Assembly (NCBI RefSeq): GCF_046707225.1
Contig: NZ_JBJKOP010000014.1
Location: 1-64,000, forward strand
Source: Caproicibacter sp046707225
GTDB taxonomy: Bacteria; Bacillota; Clostridia; Oscillospirales; Acutalibacteraceae
Length of the DNA: 64,000 nucleotides
Direction: 5' to 3'
Shown: one piece after another, positions 8,432 through 16,816 of the stretch
Position numbering within the stretch: position 1 is the first letter of the stretch
How the letters are laid out: the number at the start of each line of letters is the position of its first letter
Notes under the pieces: model-generated
What the model was told of the DNA's origin: nothing
Databases searched by the model: none
The model's input: the letters and a program-made list of their open reading frames with translations, nothing else
Translations under genes and position numbers: made by a program

Positions 8432-9376
8432 ATGGCTGAAATTTTTTTGGCGGGCGGATGTTTCTGGGGAATGCAGAAATACATCTCGTCCGTTCACGGG
8501 GTAACGAAAACCGAAACAGGCTATGCGAACGGGCCGACCGATAGCCCGACTTATGAACAGGTATGCGGAAATTCCGGACACGCGGAGACGGTTCGCGTGG
8601 AGTATGATTCCAATGAGGTCTCGCTCGGTTTTTTACTGCGCCTTTATTTCGACGCGATCGATCCGACAGCGGTGAATCGTCAGGGCGGGGACAGCGGAAT
8701 TCAATACCGTACCGGAATTTATTACACGGAGGAATCGGATTTGCCGGTGATTCGCTCCGAAATCGACCGGCTTCAAAAAACACTTTCAAACCCGGTCGCG
8801 ATCGAAGTCCTGCCGCTTGTGAATTTTTATCCGGCGGAAGAGTACCATCAGGAATATCTGGACAAAAACCCGGGCGGCTACTGTCATATCAGCCCGGCGA
8901 AAATTCAGAAAGCCGCACAGGCGTCCGATCCGGCCGTGCGGTTCTCCGCGCCGGACGCGGTGGCACTGAAAGAAAAACTGACTCCGATGCAGTTTGATGT
9001 GACGCAGAACGCGGCGACGGAACCGCCGTTTGAAAATGAATACTGGGATTCGGACCGACCGGGCATATATGTGGACGTAACCACCGGAGAGCCGCTGTTT
9101 ACGGCAGAGGATAAATTCGATTCCGGCTGCGGCTGGCCCAGCTTTTCAAAGCCGCTTTCTCAGGAGTTGGTCACGGAACGCAGGGATATGAGCCACGGGA
9201 TGATTCGCACGGAAATACGCAGTAAGAAAGGAAACGCCCACCTGGGGCATGTGTTTCCGGACGGGCCGCGGGAGCGCGGCGGCCTGCGGTACTGCATCAA
9301 CAGCGCGGCGCTCCGGTTTATTCCGAAAGAGGATATGGAAAAAGAGGGCTACGGCGAGTGGATTGACCGGGTCTGA
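8432..9376 (+). CDS. msrAB: Bifunctional peptide-methionine sulfoxide reductase MsrA/MsrB
   Basis: A 314-aa fusion that reduces both stereoisomers of methionine sulfoxide in oxidised proteins. The N-terminal MsrA domain (1 to about 155) has the active-site motif GCFWGMQ with nucleophile Cys10, plus GYANG and EYHQEYL. The C-terminal MsrB domain (about 170-310) has SGCGWPSF, HLGHVFPDG and the catalytic RYCINSAALRF. The zinc CxxC pairs found in some MsrB proteins were not seen. The A-B order without a thioredoxin domain is common in Firmicutes; it would draw electrons from cytoplasmic thioredoxin. GGAGG precedes the ATG and a strong terminator follows. Confidence 0.95.
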   Translation: MAEIFLAGGCFWGMQKYISSVHGVTKTETGYANGPTDSPTYEQVCGNSGHAETVRVEYDSNEVSLGFLLRLYFDAIDPTAVNRQGGDSGIQYRTGIYYTEESDLPVIRSEIDRLQKTLSNPVAIEVLPLVNFYPAEEYHQEYLDKNPGGYCHISPAKIQKAAQASDPAVRFSAPDAVALKEKLTPMQFDVTQNAATEPPFENEYWDSDRPGIYVDVTTGEPLFTAEDKFDSGCGWPSFSKPLSQELVTERRDMSHGMIRTEIRSKKGNAHLGHVFPDGPRERGGLRYCINSAALRFIPKEDMEKEGYGEWIDRV

Positions 9377-9426
9377 AAAAAGTTGGATGATCCGTTGCCC
9401 AGATCCAGCGGCCTGTTTTAAGCAGT

Positions 9427-9470
9427 GACGGGGCGGTTGCTTTCAAGAGCAACCGCCCCGTCCGTCTTTA
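9427..9470 (+). terminator. Terminator after msrAB
   Basis: A perfect 15-bp GC-rich stem (9427-9441 with 9448-9462), a TTCAAG loop and a T-rich tail. Confidence 0.8.
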
Positions 9471-9496
9471 GTTCAGGCTTGGCGGCCTTCACAAAG

Positions 9497-9525
9497 TTGC
9501 AGGTTGCCCGGTGGCATGCTAAGAT
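9497..9525 (+). promoter_or_regulatory. Promoter of the TSUP transporter gene
   Basis: TTGCAG (9497-9502), a 17-bp spacer and TAAGAT (9520-9525), 48 bp before the ATG at 9574. Confidence 0.5.
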
Positions 9526-9573
9526 TAAAAAGCTTATCATTCTTTAATTTTTGAAAATGGGGTTATTAAGAGG

Positions 9574-10302
9574 ATGCAATTCAATGTTAATATCCTGCTG
9601 GTTCTAATTGCGCTGCTTGCTTCTATTCTCCAGGGAAGTACCGGCTTTGGCTATTCCATTTTGTCGATGTCTCTGATGCCGCTGCTTTTGCCTTACAGAA
9701 CCGCGGTGACTGTCACGGCCACCAGCGGCGTCGCAATCATGCTGTTGTTTGCAGTCAAACTGCGCAGGCAGATTAATTTAAAGTTGATGCTTTATCCTTT
9801 CCTTTCCTCGACTGCTACCAGCCTGGCGGGCATCGTTCTTTTGATGGCGACGCCTGACGTGTGGATGCGCCGGGCTTTGGGAGGGGTTCTGTTTCTGCTG
9901 TCCCTGTACTTTATCTTTTTCAGCAGCCGTCTCCGGATCGCGCGGTCGCGCAAGAATGGCCTGATCGCAGGGGCGGTCAGCGGATTGATGAGCGGGCTGT
10001 TCAATCTCGGCGGCCCGCCGATGGTGGTATACTTCCTGTCGGCGGCAGAGGATAAGCTGGAATACCACGCTACTCTGCAGTGCTATTTTGCCGCCAACGG
10101 TATTCTGATTCTGCTGCTGCACGCCTTGATCGGCGACTATAATCCGGAGGTCTTCCGGTTCAGCTCCGTTTCTCTGGCGGGGGCGGCGGTGGGATGCCTT
10201 GCCGGGTATGCCCTTTTTCGAAGGATGACCATGAATATGATCCGCCGGCTGGTCTATTTCTTCATGGCGGCGTTTGGAATTTATCTGCTTCTGGGAGGGT
10301 GA
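9574..10302 (+). CDS. TSUP family transporter (TauE/SafE-like sulfite/organic anion exporter)
   Basis: Membrane protein of 242 aa with seven or eight hydrophobic helices. The N-terminal signature ILQGSTGFGYSILSMSLMPL and the repeat-related FNLGGPPMVVYFL in the second half define the TauE/SafE (TSUP) fold. Family members export sulfite, sulfoacetate or other organic anions, or import sulfate and carboxylates. The NitT/TauT importer and the sulfatases in this window make a sulfur anion plausible, but no gene in the operon confirms it. It has its own promoter, and a long leader separates it from the ABC operon. Confidence 0.85.
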   Translation: MQFNVNILLVLIALLASILQGSTGFGYSILSMSLMPLLLPYRTAVTVTATSGVAIMLLFAVKLRRQINLKLMLYPFLSSTATSLAGIVLLMATPDVWMRRALGGVLFLLSLYFIFFSSRLRIARSRKNGLIAGAVSGLMSGLFNLGGPPMVVYFLSAAEDKLEYHATLQCYFAANGILILLLHALIGDYNPEVFRFSSVSLAGAAVGCLAGYALFRRMTMNMIRRLVYFFMAAFGIYLLLGG

Positions 10303-10548
10303 ACGGAAAAAATCGATGGAAACCGGAGAGTAAAAGTAGGATAAAAAATCATACTAGCGAAAGTGCTTTTTCAATAGTATGATTAAACCAAAGCTCATTG
10401 AACAAGATGTGAGAAATGATAAAACGCGCTGAGCCATCTTATCGTCGTATCAGCCGGATAAGATGTTGGCAAAACCGGTGAAGGCAGCGAAAACGGGTTT
10501 GAATAACGAATCAATTACATTTCTGAGAACAGGAGTAAAACGCAATCT
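10303..10548 (+). other. Structured leader of the NitT/TauT ABC operon
   Basis: This 246-bp region holds two long inverted repeats. The first has arms AATCATACTA (10347-10356) and its complement (10375-10384), with an inner AGC/GCT pairing. The second has arms CATCTTATC (10435-10443) and its complement (10457-10465). Several purine-rich bulge-like stretches follow, such as GGCAGCGAAAACGGG. I could not match it to a known riboswitch consensus (see rejected items). It could be a terminator for the TSUP gene plus a regulatory leader. Confidence 0.4.
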
Positions 10549-11328
10549 ATGAAACAGAAGAGAATTCCGAAAGTGAAAAAGGTGAGCGGCCGTATCTGGC
10601 TGTTGGTTTCTTTCCTGCTCGCTTTGGCGGTTTTGCAGCTATTGTCCGCTCTTCCTTCCACCTCAATAGTCTTTTCCTCTCCGGCGCAAGTCGTTCAGTC
10701 CTTTGCCTCAAAAGCCGAAAGCGGAGTGATCTGGCTCAATACCGGAATGAGTCTTTTCCGTGTTCTCTGCGGCTTTCTGCTTGGATTTTTAATCTCAATT
10801 CCGGTGGCTTTTCTGATGAGCTGGTACAAAGTGTTCCGGAACCTGGTTGAGCCGTGGATTCAGTTCATCCGCAATATTCCGCCTCTGGCCTATATCCCCC
10901 TCGTGATCGCCGGGGTGGGAGTGGGAGAATCCGCGAAGGTCGTTGTCATTTTCATCGCGACTTTTCTGGTTAATGTTATTACCGTCTATCAGGGGATACG
11001 CGATGTGGATGTGACGCTCATTAAAGCGGCAAGGGTTCTCGGTGCGAACGACAAAGATATTTTTCTAAAGGTAATCATTCCCGCTTCCGTTCCTTTCCTG
11101 TTGGTCGGCATGCGCCTGGGGCTTTCGACTGCCCTGACCACCCTGATCGCGGCGGAGATGACGGGTGCTTCCAGCGGGCTTGGAATGATGATTACGGCGG
11201 CCGGCGAATATTACGACATGCCGACGGTCCTGATGGGCATCCTCGTTATCGGTGTGATCGGGCTTATGTTTGAGCAGATTGTAAAATTCCTTGAAAGGAA
11301 ATTAACCTCATGGCAGGAAACGCAGTAA
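10549..11328 (+). CDS. NitT/TauT-type ABC transporter permease (SsuC/TauC-like)
   Basis: Inner-membrane permease, 259 aa. The N-terminus is basic and six membrane helices follow. The coupling motif is KAARVLGANDKDIFLKVIIP, and the PLAYIPLVIAGVGVGESAKV stretch is characteristic of SsuC/TauC/ThiX permeases. The gene is followed immediately by its ATPase (overlap 19 bp) and binding protein, giving a complete importer. The substrate cannot be read from sequence: the family includes nitrate, sulfonate, taurine, pyrimidine and riboflavin systems. Confidence 0.93.
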   Translation: MKQKRIPKVKKVSGRIWLLVSFLLALAVLQLLSALPSTSIVFSSPAQVVQSFASKAESGVIWLNTGMSLFRVLCGFLLGFLISIPVAFLMSWYKVFRNLVEPWIQFIRNIPPLAYIPLVIAGVGVGESAKVVVIFIATFLVNVITVYQGIRDVDVTLIKAARVLGANDKDIFLKVIIPASVPFLLVGMRLGLSTALTTLIAAEMTGASSGLGMMITAAGEYYDMPTVLMGILVIGVIGLMFEQIVKFLERKLTSWQETQ

Positions 11329-12095
11329 AAGTAAAAATCGACAATGTCAAGAAGTCTTTTTCGGGGGTAAAAGGGGAAACAATAGCCCTGAACGGGGTAA
11401 GCATGGACATTGCGGAAAACGAATTTGTCTGTGTGATCGGCCCCTCCGGATGCGGAAAATCCACCTTGCTGAATTTGATTGCAGGATTAAAGGAGCCCAC
11501 TTCGGGGAAAATCTATCTTGACGGAAGGGAAATCACCGCCCCCGGCCCGGAGCGCGGCGTCGTATTCCAACAATACGCGCTGTTTCCGTGGCTGACTGTC
11601 CGTAAAAACGTTGAGTTTGGGCTGAAACTAAAAGGTATGTCAAAGTCTGAGATGGGCGCGGTGGCGGACAAATATCTTCGGATGGTGGAGCTGCAGGATT
11701 TTGCGGACAATTTTCCAAAAGAGCTTTCGGGCGGGATGAAACAGAGAGTCGCGATCGCGAGAGCCTATGCGATGAATCCGGAGATTTTGCTGATGGATGA
11801 GCCCTTCGGTGCGCTGGACGCGCAGACGCGGGCACAGCTGCAGGAGGATCTGTTGGAAACATGGGAGAAAGAACAGAAAACCTGCTTCTTTATCACGCAT
11901 GATGTGGAAGAAGCGATTCTTCTCGCGCAGACTGTCGTGATCATGAGCGCGCGCCCGGGACGCATCAAGGAGAGCGTTGCAATCGACATTCCTTACCCGC
12001 GCAATCAGGCGACCAAGATGATGCCTGAATTTATCGAGCTGAAAAATTACATTTGGGGAAAAGTTTATAAGGAGTATCTCGAGGTTAAAAAATAA
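11310..12095 (+). CDS. NitT/TauT-type ABC transporter ATP-binding protein (SsuB/TauB-like)
   Basis: Cytoplasmic ATPase of the importer, 261 aa. It has Walker A GPSGCGKST (about residue 44), Q-loop QQYALFPWL, signature LSGGMKQRVAIARA, Walker B ILLMDEPFGALD and switch His in FFITHDVEEAI. The ATG at 11310 lies inside the permease gene after an AAAGGA site, so the two are translationally coupled. The C-terminal part lacks an added regulatory domain. Confidence 0.95.
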   Translation: MAGNAVKVKIDNVKKSFSGVKGETIALNGVSMDIAENEFVCVIGPSGCGKSTLLNLIAGLKEPTSGKIYLDGREITAPGPERGVVFQQYALFPWLTVRKNVEFGLKLKGMSKSEMGAVADKYLRMVELQDFADNFPKELSGGMKQRVAIARAYAMNPEILLMDEPFGALDAQTRAQLQEDLLETWEKEQKTCFFITHDVEEAILLAQTVVIMSARPGRIKESVAIDIPYPRNQATKMMPEFIELKNYIWGKVYKEYLEVKK

Positions 12096-12115
12096 AACAT
12101 TAGGAGGAGTACTTT

Positions 12116-13168
12116 ATGAAAAGGTTTATCAGCACCATGGTCAGTGTTTTGATGATCGCGGCCGTGTTTACGGGCTGCGGTGGAAACAGCGCCTCCCAGG
12201 CGGGCTCATCCGGCACGGCGGCAGGCTCGTCCGCCTCATCGGCGGCTCCGGCCATTACCATGCGGGTGGCGTACATGCCGAACATGAGCAGCGCGGGAGC
12301 GGTAATCACCGGTATCCAAATGGGCTATTTTAAGGAACAGGGTATCAATGTTGAGACGGTAAAGTTCTCGAAGGGACCTGATGAAATCGCCGCCATGGGC
12401 AGCGGGAACATCGACGTTGCCCAGATTGGTACCGGCGCTCACGTGCTTTGCGCCAAAGGCCAGGCCAAAATTTTCGCTTACGATGATTCTTCCATTAACG
12501 ATGAGGTAATGGTGAACAAGGAAAAGGGAATTACAAAGGCCGCAGATTTGAAGGGCAAGACGATTGCCGCAACGCTGGGCACGTCGAGCGAACAGATTTT
12601 GAAGCTTGTTCTGGAATCGGCGGGGATGACGGAAAAGGATGTCAAAGTCGTACAGATGGATGCTTCCGCCGCCGCCACCGCCATGATCAGCGGTAAAGTG
12701 GACGCCTGCGCAACATGGTCGCCTTCCACGATTACCATTCAGGAAAAAATGGGAGACAAAGTCATGGTCCTCGCAAATAATAAGACATTTGCAGACAAAA
12801 CGACATCTCCGTCCAGCTTTATTTGCACCAATGATTACTACGCAAAGAATCAGGATAATCTTGTTCGGTTCACAAGAGCTCTTTTAAAGGCTCAGGATTA
12901 CAGGGCCAATCACTTAAAACAGGTGGCTGACTGGGTTGCGGACCTGATCCAGCAGGATAAAGCAACGATTGAAAAGACAACCGGCGACAGCGAATGGTCG
13001 ACCGCGGAGCAGATTTACAGTGAGGCAAAGAGCGGAAACATGAAGAAGATGTATGAAGTTCAGCAGAAAAATTTTATTTCCAGCGGCTCTTTGGCATCGC
13101 CTGTGGATGTGGATAATTATTTCAGCCCGGACATCATAATCAAAGCGTACGAAGCAAACAAGAAATAA
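12116..13168 (+). CDS. NitT/TauT-type solute-binding lipoprotein (SsuA/TauA-like)
   Basis: Extracellular binding lipoprotein of the importer, 350 aa. It has a signal peptide with lipobox FTGC (Cys about 21), an Ala/Ser-rich linker, then the NMT1/SsuA fold: MRVAYMPNMSSAGAVITGIQ, GYFKEQGINVE, GSGNIDVAQIG and ADLKGKTIAATLGTSSEQ. TauA, SsuA and nitrate-binding proteins share this pattern. Its strong AGGAGG site and its place after the ATPase fit the usual higher demand for binding protein. A terminator-like hairpin follows (13199-13238). The two-component system downstream may sense the same compound. Confidence 0.92.
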   Translation: MKRFISTMVSVLMIAAVFTGCGGNSASQAGSSGTAAGSSASSAAPAITMRVAYMPNMSSAGAVITGIQMGYFKEQGINVETVKFSKGPDEIAAMGSGNIDVAQIGTGAHVLCAKGQAKIFAYDDSSINDEVMVNKEKGITKAADLKGKTIAATLGTSSEQILKLVLESAGMTEKDVKVVQMDASAAATAMISGKVDACATWSPSTITIQEKMGDKVMVLANNKTFADKTTSPSSFICTNDYYAKNQDNLVRFTRALLKAQDYRANHLKQVADWVADLIQQDKATIEKTTGDSEWSTAEQIYSEAKSGNMKKMYEVQQKNFISSGSLASPVDVDNYFSPDIIIKAYEANKK

Positions 13169-13198
13169 ATCGGTTAGAATCAAAATTATTAAATATTT

Positions 13199-13238
13199 GC
13201 GCAGAACGGCCGGAAGTTTTCTTTCAGCCGTTCTGCGC
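13199..13238 (+). terminator. Hairpin terminator of the ABC operon
   Basis: A 12-bp stem GCGCAGAACGGC (13199-13210) pairs with 13227-13238. The inner bases can add GGAAG/CTTTC around a TTTT loop. The T tail is weak, so termination may be partial. Confidence 0.6.
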
Positions 13239-13242
13239 ATAT

Positions 13243-13271
13243 TTGACGTTGAATCTTGGAAAAGGTATAGT
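13243..13271 (+). promoter_or_regulatory. Promoter of the two-component system
   Basis: TTGACG (13243-13248), exactly 17 bp, TATAGT (13266-13271), 34 bp before the kinase ATG. Confidence 0.7.
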
Positions 13272-13305
13272 AAGATTTGACATCATCTGTTAAAAGGAGT
13301 TTCGT

Positions 13306-14832
13306 ATGCTGATACTCATACTGGTGATTTTGTTTTTGGATTCCGTGATTCTGGCCGTTATGAGAAAAAATGTCCATTCTTTTCTGTTCCTCGGCCTTTG
13401 CACCAGCCTGGTTCTCATGCTTTCGGGGATCATTCTGTATACGGCAAAAATCGGCGGACTCAGCCATGCTCAGTATATCTTTCTGTTTTTGTCGGTCCGG
13501 ATTCAGACAAGATTGCAGTATGCCCTCATCACGCTGGACAAACTGGGGTATATGATTGCCGTCGGACGCTATCTGTTTCCCTATTTTCTGCTGATGATTT
13601 CCATCAAATATTCTACGATCCCGTTTGTTTCCCGCAACAGGAAATGGATGAATCTGTTTTGTTTGCCGCCCGCCGCCTCACTGATACTCTATTATCCGCA
13701 GGTGTTTTATGTGGTTGTCTGCAATCGGTTTGCTCTTCAGACCTTACTGATGACGCTCACGCTGGTCTGGATTCTGCTTTACCTTGCGGCTGGCATACTT
13801 CTGATGATCCGCGAGTATTTTGCGACCCCGGTTGCCTATTTTCGCAGGCAATTTCGCAATATCCTGTTTCTGCACATCAGTCTGGCGTTCCTGTATGGGA
13901 TCGACTGCTTTCAGGACCCGATTCAGATCTATCAGCTTTACGGTTCGGAATATCTCTGGGTCAGCGGATTTTCTTACTCCAACCCGGCGATGCCCCTCTT
14001 CGGATGGGTTCTGCTTACGGCCGTCACCATCGTTTCCTCTTTTATAGGGCTGTGGAACCTCATCCGCTACACGCAGATTAATTATCAGTTGAATCTGGAA
14101 GACGTAGTGCTGCAGCGAAAATTCGAGATTACTAACGCGGGAATATCGGTCTTTGTGCACAGCATTAAAAACCAGATTCTTTCCTGCGGCGTGGTGCATA
14201 AAAGAATCCAGAAGATTTTAGATTCAGATTCCCCGGACCTCGCGGCTCTGCGGGAAAATTTTGATTTACTCAGAAAGCTTAATGAAAACATGCTGACCCA
14301 TATCAACCGGCTGAACGCGAATACAAAGTCGCACTCCATTGTTTTGCGGCCGGTCGCCGTGGAACACATCGCCGGGCTTGCAGTGCAGCGGTTTCACGGC
14401 AAATATCCGGAGGCCGAGGTCCGGATGGACCTCGTTCCCCAAATGCTGATTCTGGCGGACGAGGAGAGCCTTTCGGAGGCCCTGTGCAACCTGCTGATGA
14501 ACGCGCAGGAGGCGATCCTTGCCGTTGGCAGAGGACCCCAGGGTAAAATCAAACTGAAAACGTACAACGGGAGAATTTACACATTCTTTGAAGTGGACGA
14601 CAACGGCGGCGGTATTCCGAAGAACGAACAGAAAAAAATAGTGGATCCGTTCTACACAACGAAGAACACAAATTACAACTGGGGAATGGGGCTGCATTAT
14701 GTCAAACGGATTGCCAAGAGCCATTTTGGCATGCTCCGCTTCGAGAGTTTTCCCGGACAGGGAAGCAGTTTTTTCCTGGTCCTTCCCCGGTACGAGCCCC
14801 GCGCGAGAAAAGACTATTTTCCATTGGATTGA
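13306..14832 (+). CDS. Membrane sensor histidine kinase
   Basis: A 508-aa kinase. The N-terminal half (to about 255) is very hydrophobic, with seven or so membrane helices and no large extracellular loop, so the signal is probably sensed in or near the membrane. A putative phospho-acceptor lies in FVHSIKNQILS (His about 284), of the HxxKNQ type rather than the classic HE motif. The C-terminal HATPase has the N box EALCNLLMNAQEAI, G1 DDNGGGIPK, F box DPFYTTK and G2 NWGMGLHYVKRI. AAGGAG precedes the ATG. The response regulator follows 52 bp downstream. Confidence 0.9.
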   Translation: MLILILVILFLDSVILAVMRKNVHSFLFLGLCTSLVLMLSGIILYTAKIGGLSHAQYIFLFLSVRIQTRLQYALITLDKLGYMIAVGRYLFPYFLLMISIKYSTIPFVSRNRKWMNLFCLPPAASLILYYPQVFYVVVCNRFALQTLLMTLTLVWILLYLAAGILLMIREYFATPVAYFRRQFRNILFLHISLAFLYGIDCFQDPIQIYQLYGSEYLWVSGFSYSNPAMPLFGWVLLTAVTIVSSFIGLWNLIRYTQINYQLNLEDVVLQRKFEITNAGISVFVHSIKNQILSCGVVHKRIQKILDSDSPDLAALRENFDLLRKLNENMLTHINRLNANTKSHSIVLRPVAVEHIAGLAVQRFHGKYPEAEVRMDLVPQMLILADEESLSEALCNLLMNAQEAILAVGRGPQGKIKLKTYNGRIYTFFEVDDNGGGIPKNEQKKIVDPFYTTKNTNYNWGMGLHYVKRIAKSHFGMLRFESFPGQGSSFFLVLPRYEPRARKDYFPLD

Positions 14833-14884
14833 GAATCCGCAGAGTCGGTGGTTTCCTGCATAAAATACAAAGGAGAGAAACGCC

Positions 14885-15574
14885 ATGGCGGACAAAATCA
14901 GAATCGCAATCGCGGAAGATTTTAAGCTGCTTTGCGATGATTTGGGCGAATTTATCAACGGGCAAAGAGACATGACCGTTGTCGGCACGGCGCATTCCAA
15001 AGAAGAAATCGTGAAACTTTCTGAGCGGATTGATTGCGACATTATCTTAATGGATATTGAGATGGAAACCCTGAATTCCGGAATTGAAGCGGCTGAAATT
15101 ATTCGCGACAAAAAGCACGATCAGAAAATCATTTACCTGACCGCGCACGACACGGACGACATGATACTGACCGCCATGGGTACCGGAGCCGTCGATTACG
15201 TTGTCAAGGGACAGGATTACGAAGAGCTTTTGAGACACGTCCGGGCGGCTTACCGCGGAGAGCCAATCATGGAAGTGAATATCCAGCAAAAAATTATAGG
15301 GGAGTATTCCAGGCTCCGCCGCTCCGAGCGCAGCCTGCTGTTTTTTATTAATAATATCGCACAGCTGACTCCGGCAGAGCGGCAGCTCATTCAACTGCTG
15401 CTCAAAGAAAAATCGGTCAGGGAAATCGCGGAGATTCGCTGTGTCGAACTGGTTACGGTGAAGACCCAAATCAAAAGTTTGCTGAGAAAGTTCCAATGCA
15501 GAAGAACGAAAGAAATCGTCAAGCTCATCAATGAACTGAATATCGGGTATCTTTTCGATTCGGAGCCGATTTAG
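14885..15574 (+). CDS. Response regulator with LuxR-like DNA-binding domain
   Basis: Partner of the kinase upstream, 229 aa. The N-terminal receiver domain (about 5-125) has the acidic pair ED (residues 12-13), phospho-acceptor Asp in CDIILMDIEM (about 57), and conserved Thr and Lys in YLTAHD and YVVKGQDY. A C-terminal helix-turn-helix (about 160-225) has LTPAERQLIQLLLKEKSVRE and VTVKTQIKSLLRKF, the LuxR/NarL layout. Probable targets are the ABC operon immediately upstream or the TSUP gene; no binding site was identified. Confidence 0.92.
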   Translation: MADKIRIAIAEDFKLLCDDLGEFINGQRDMTVVGTAHSKEEIVKLSERIDCDIILMDIEMETLNSGIEAAEIIRDKKHDQKIIYLTAHDTDDMILTAMGTGAVDYVVKGQDYEELLRHVRAAYRGEPIMEVNIQQKIIGEYSRLRRSERSLLFFINNIAQLTPAERQLIQLLLKEKSVREIAEIRCVELVTVKTQIKSLLRKFQCRRTKEIVKLINELNIGYLFDSEPI

Positions 15575-15627
15575 GAAAATGGCGGAAAAATTAAGTAAAG
15601 ACTTGAATGGAGCCTATACGTGGCCCG

Positions 15628-16668
15628 TCAGTGCATTGGACTCGCACAGCTTTCGCGGGTAACCAGAGTAAATGGTATTTCAATTTTCATGGGAAGGGAA
15701 TGTCCGCCCTCCATGCGGTCAATCAGTATTTTTGCTGCGATTTTCCCCAGCTCGTCCTTCGGAATGTGAATGGCAGTGAGCATGGGGGAGGTGAACTGGC
15801 AGATCTCGGTGTTATCTATGCTGATAATGGAGATTTCTTTTGGAACCCGGACTCCTTCCTCGTGAAATGCCTTCATAACTCCCATGGCGGTACTGTCGTT
15901 TGCGCAGAAGATTGCGGTCGGTCTTGTTGCAACGAATTCGGATGAGCTATGCACGGCTGTCAGAATTCTTTTTCCGCCCAGGTATCCGCCCTGCATGGTT
16001 TGCTCCGCCTCAACAATGTGCTCCCGCCGCAGCGGAAGACGAAGCTCCTGAATCGCGTCGTAGTATCCGCGGTAGCGGATTTCATCCGACTTTTCCCCCA
16101 GATAACCGATGCAGGTATGCCCCAGCGTGTGAAGGTAACGCACGGCGGCCTTTGCCGTTTCGTAGCCGTCACAGATGATCTGATCGTAAGGGTCGCAGAT
16201 GGGGTTTAGACCGGTATACACGATGTTTTTTGAGCATCTTTTGATTTGGTTCATCAGGGAACGGGAATACCTGCCCAGCACGACGATCCCATCGTAACGG
16301 ATATCCGAAAGGCTCTGAACGGTGCTTCTCAGATTCAGGGCGGTGTAGACGCCGGTCATTTCATACCGGTTTTTCATGCACTCATATTCGATTGAACGGA
16401 AAATCTGAGAAAAAAAGGGGTCGGATTTTCCATTCGGCGTGCGTGCAAAAATGCAGGCGATATGCCGCCCGGCCTCCGTTTGAGGAGGCCGGTTTCCGAG
16501 CTTCAGATTCTGTGCGGACCGGTTTGGAACGTAGCCCGTCTGCCGCGCCAGGTCCCAGATTCTGTCACGGACTTCTTTGCTTGCGACGCTGGAATCGTTC
16601 TTGTTGACGACCCGTGAAACGGTGGAGATGGAAACACCGGCAAGCTGAGCAAGATTTTTTAAAGTCAT
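15628..16668 (-). CDS. LacI-family regulator of the aldolase-PFK-TIM-LarA operon
   Basis: LacI repressor, 346 aa from the ATG at 16668, which follows GGAGGCC; in-frame starts further upstream lack this. The HTH is LKNLAQLAGVSISTVSRVVN (residues 3-22), followed by an effector domain (HIACIFARTPNGKSD onwards) ending in a conserved TSPMLTAIHIPKDELG region. It is transcribed divergently from the glycolysis-like operon across a 148-bp region with LacI-like sites near 16722 and 16784. Control of that operon is therefore likely. It converges with the response regulator gene, only 53 bp away, with no obvious terminator between them. Confidence 0.92.
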   Translation of the reverse strand: MTLKNLAQLAGVSISTVSRVVNKNDSSVASKEVRDRIWDLARQTGYVPNRSAQNLKLGNRPPQTEAGRHIACIFARTPNGKSDPFFSQIFRSIEYECMKNRYEMTGVYTALNLRSTVQSLSDIRYDGIVVLGRYSRSLMNQIKRCSKNIVYTGLNPICDPYDQIICDGYETAKAAVRYLHTLGHTCIGYLGEKSDEIRYRGYYDAIQELRLPLRREHIVEAEQTMQGGYLGGKRILTAVHSSSEFVATRPTAIFCANDSTAMGVMKAFHEEGVRVPKEISIISIDNTEICQFTSPMLTAIHIPKDELGKIAAKILIDRMEGGHSLPMKIEIPFTLVTRESCASPMH

Positions 16669-16710
16669 CACTTGGCCTCCTTTCATGAAATTTATCATAC
16701 CATAGTGTTT

Positions 16711-16795
16711 TTAGTAACGCAAACGTTTTAGTAAAATTAGCGTTTAAAGAGATGAAACGGTGGTAAAATTTAAGTAATCAAAGGACGTTTTCGTC
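16711..16795. promoter_or_regulatory. Divergent control region with LacI-like operators
   Basis: GCAAACGTTTTAG is centred on AACGTT (16722-16727), an imperfect LacI-type site. GACGTTTTCGTC (16784-16795) has GACG/CGTC arms and lies just before the aldolase ribosome site. A TTTAAA..TAAAAT pair near 16744-16770 could be a weak promoter for the operon. Assignments are by eye. Confidence 0.45.
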
Positions 16796-16816
16796 TGAAA
16801 AGAAAGGGTGTTTTGT

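Noticed and set aside
10303..10548. Riboswitch (guanidine-I, TPP, SAM, c-di-GMP, moco) in the ABC operon leader
   Set aside because: The inverted repeats are real, but none of the conserved cores I know for these classes (for example CTGAGA/ACCT for TPP, or the guanidine-I ACACGG end) is present.
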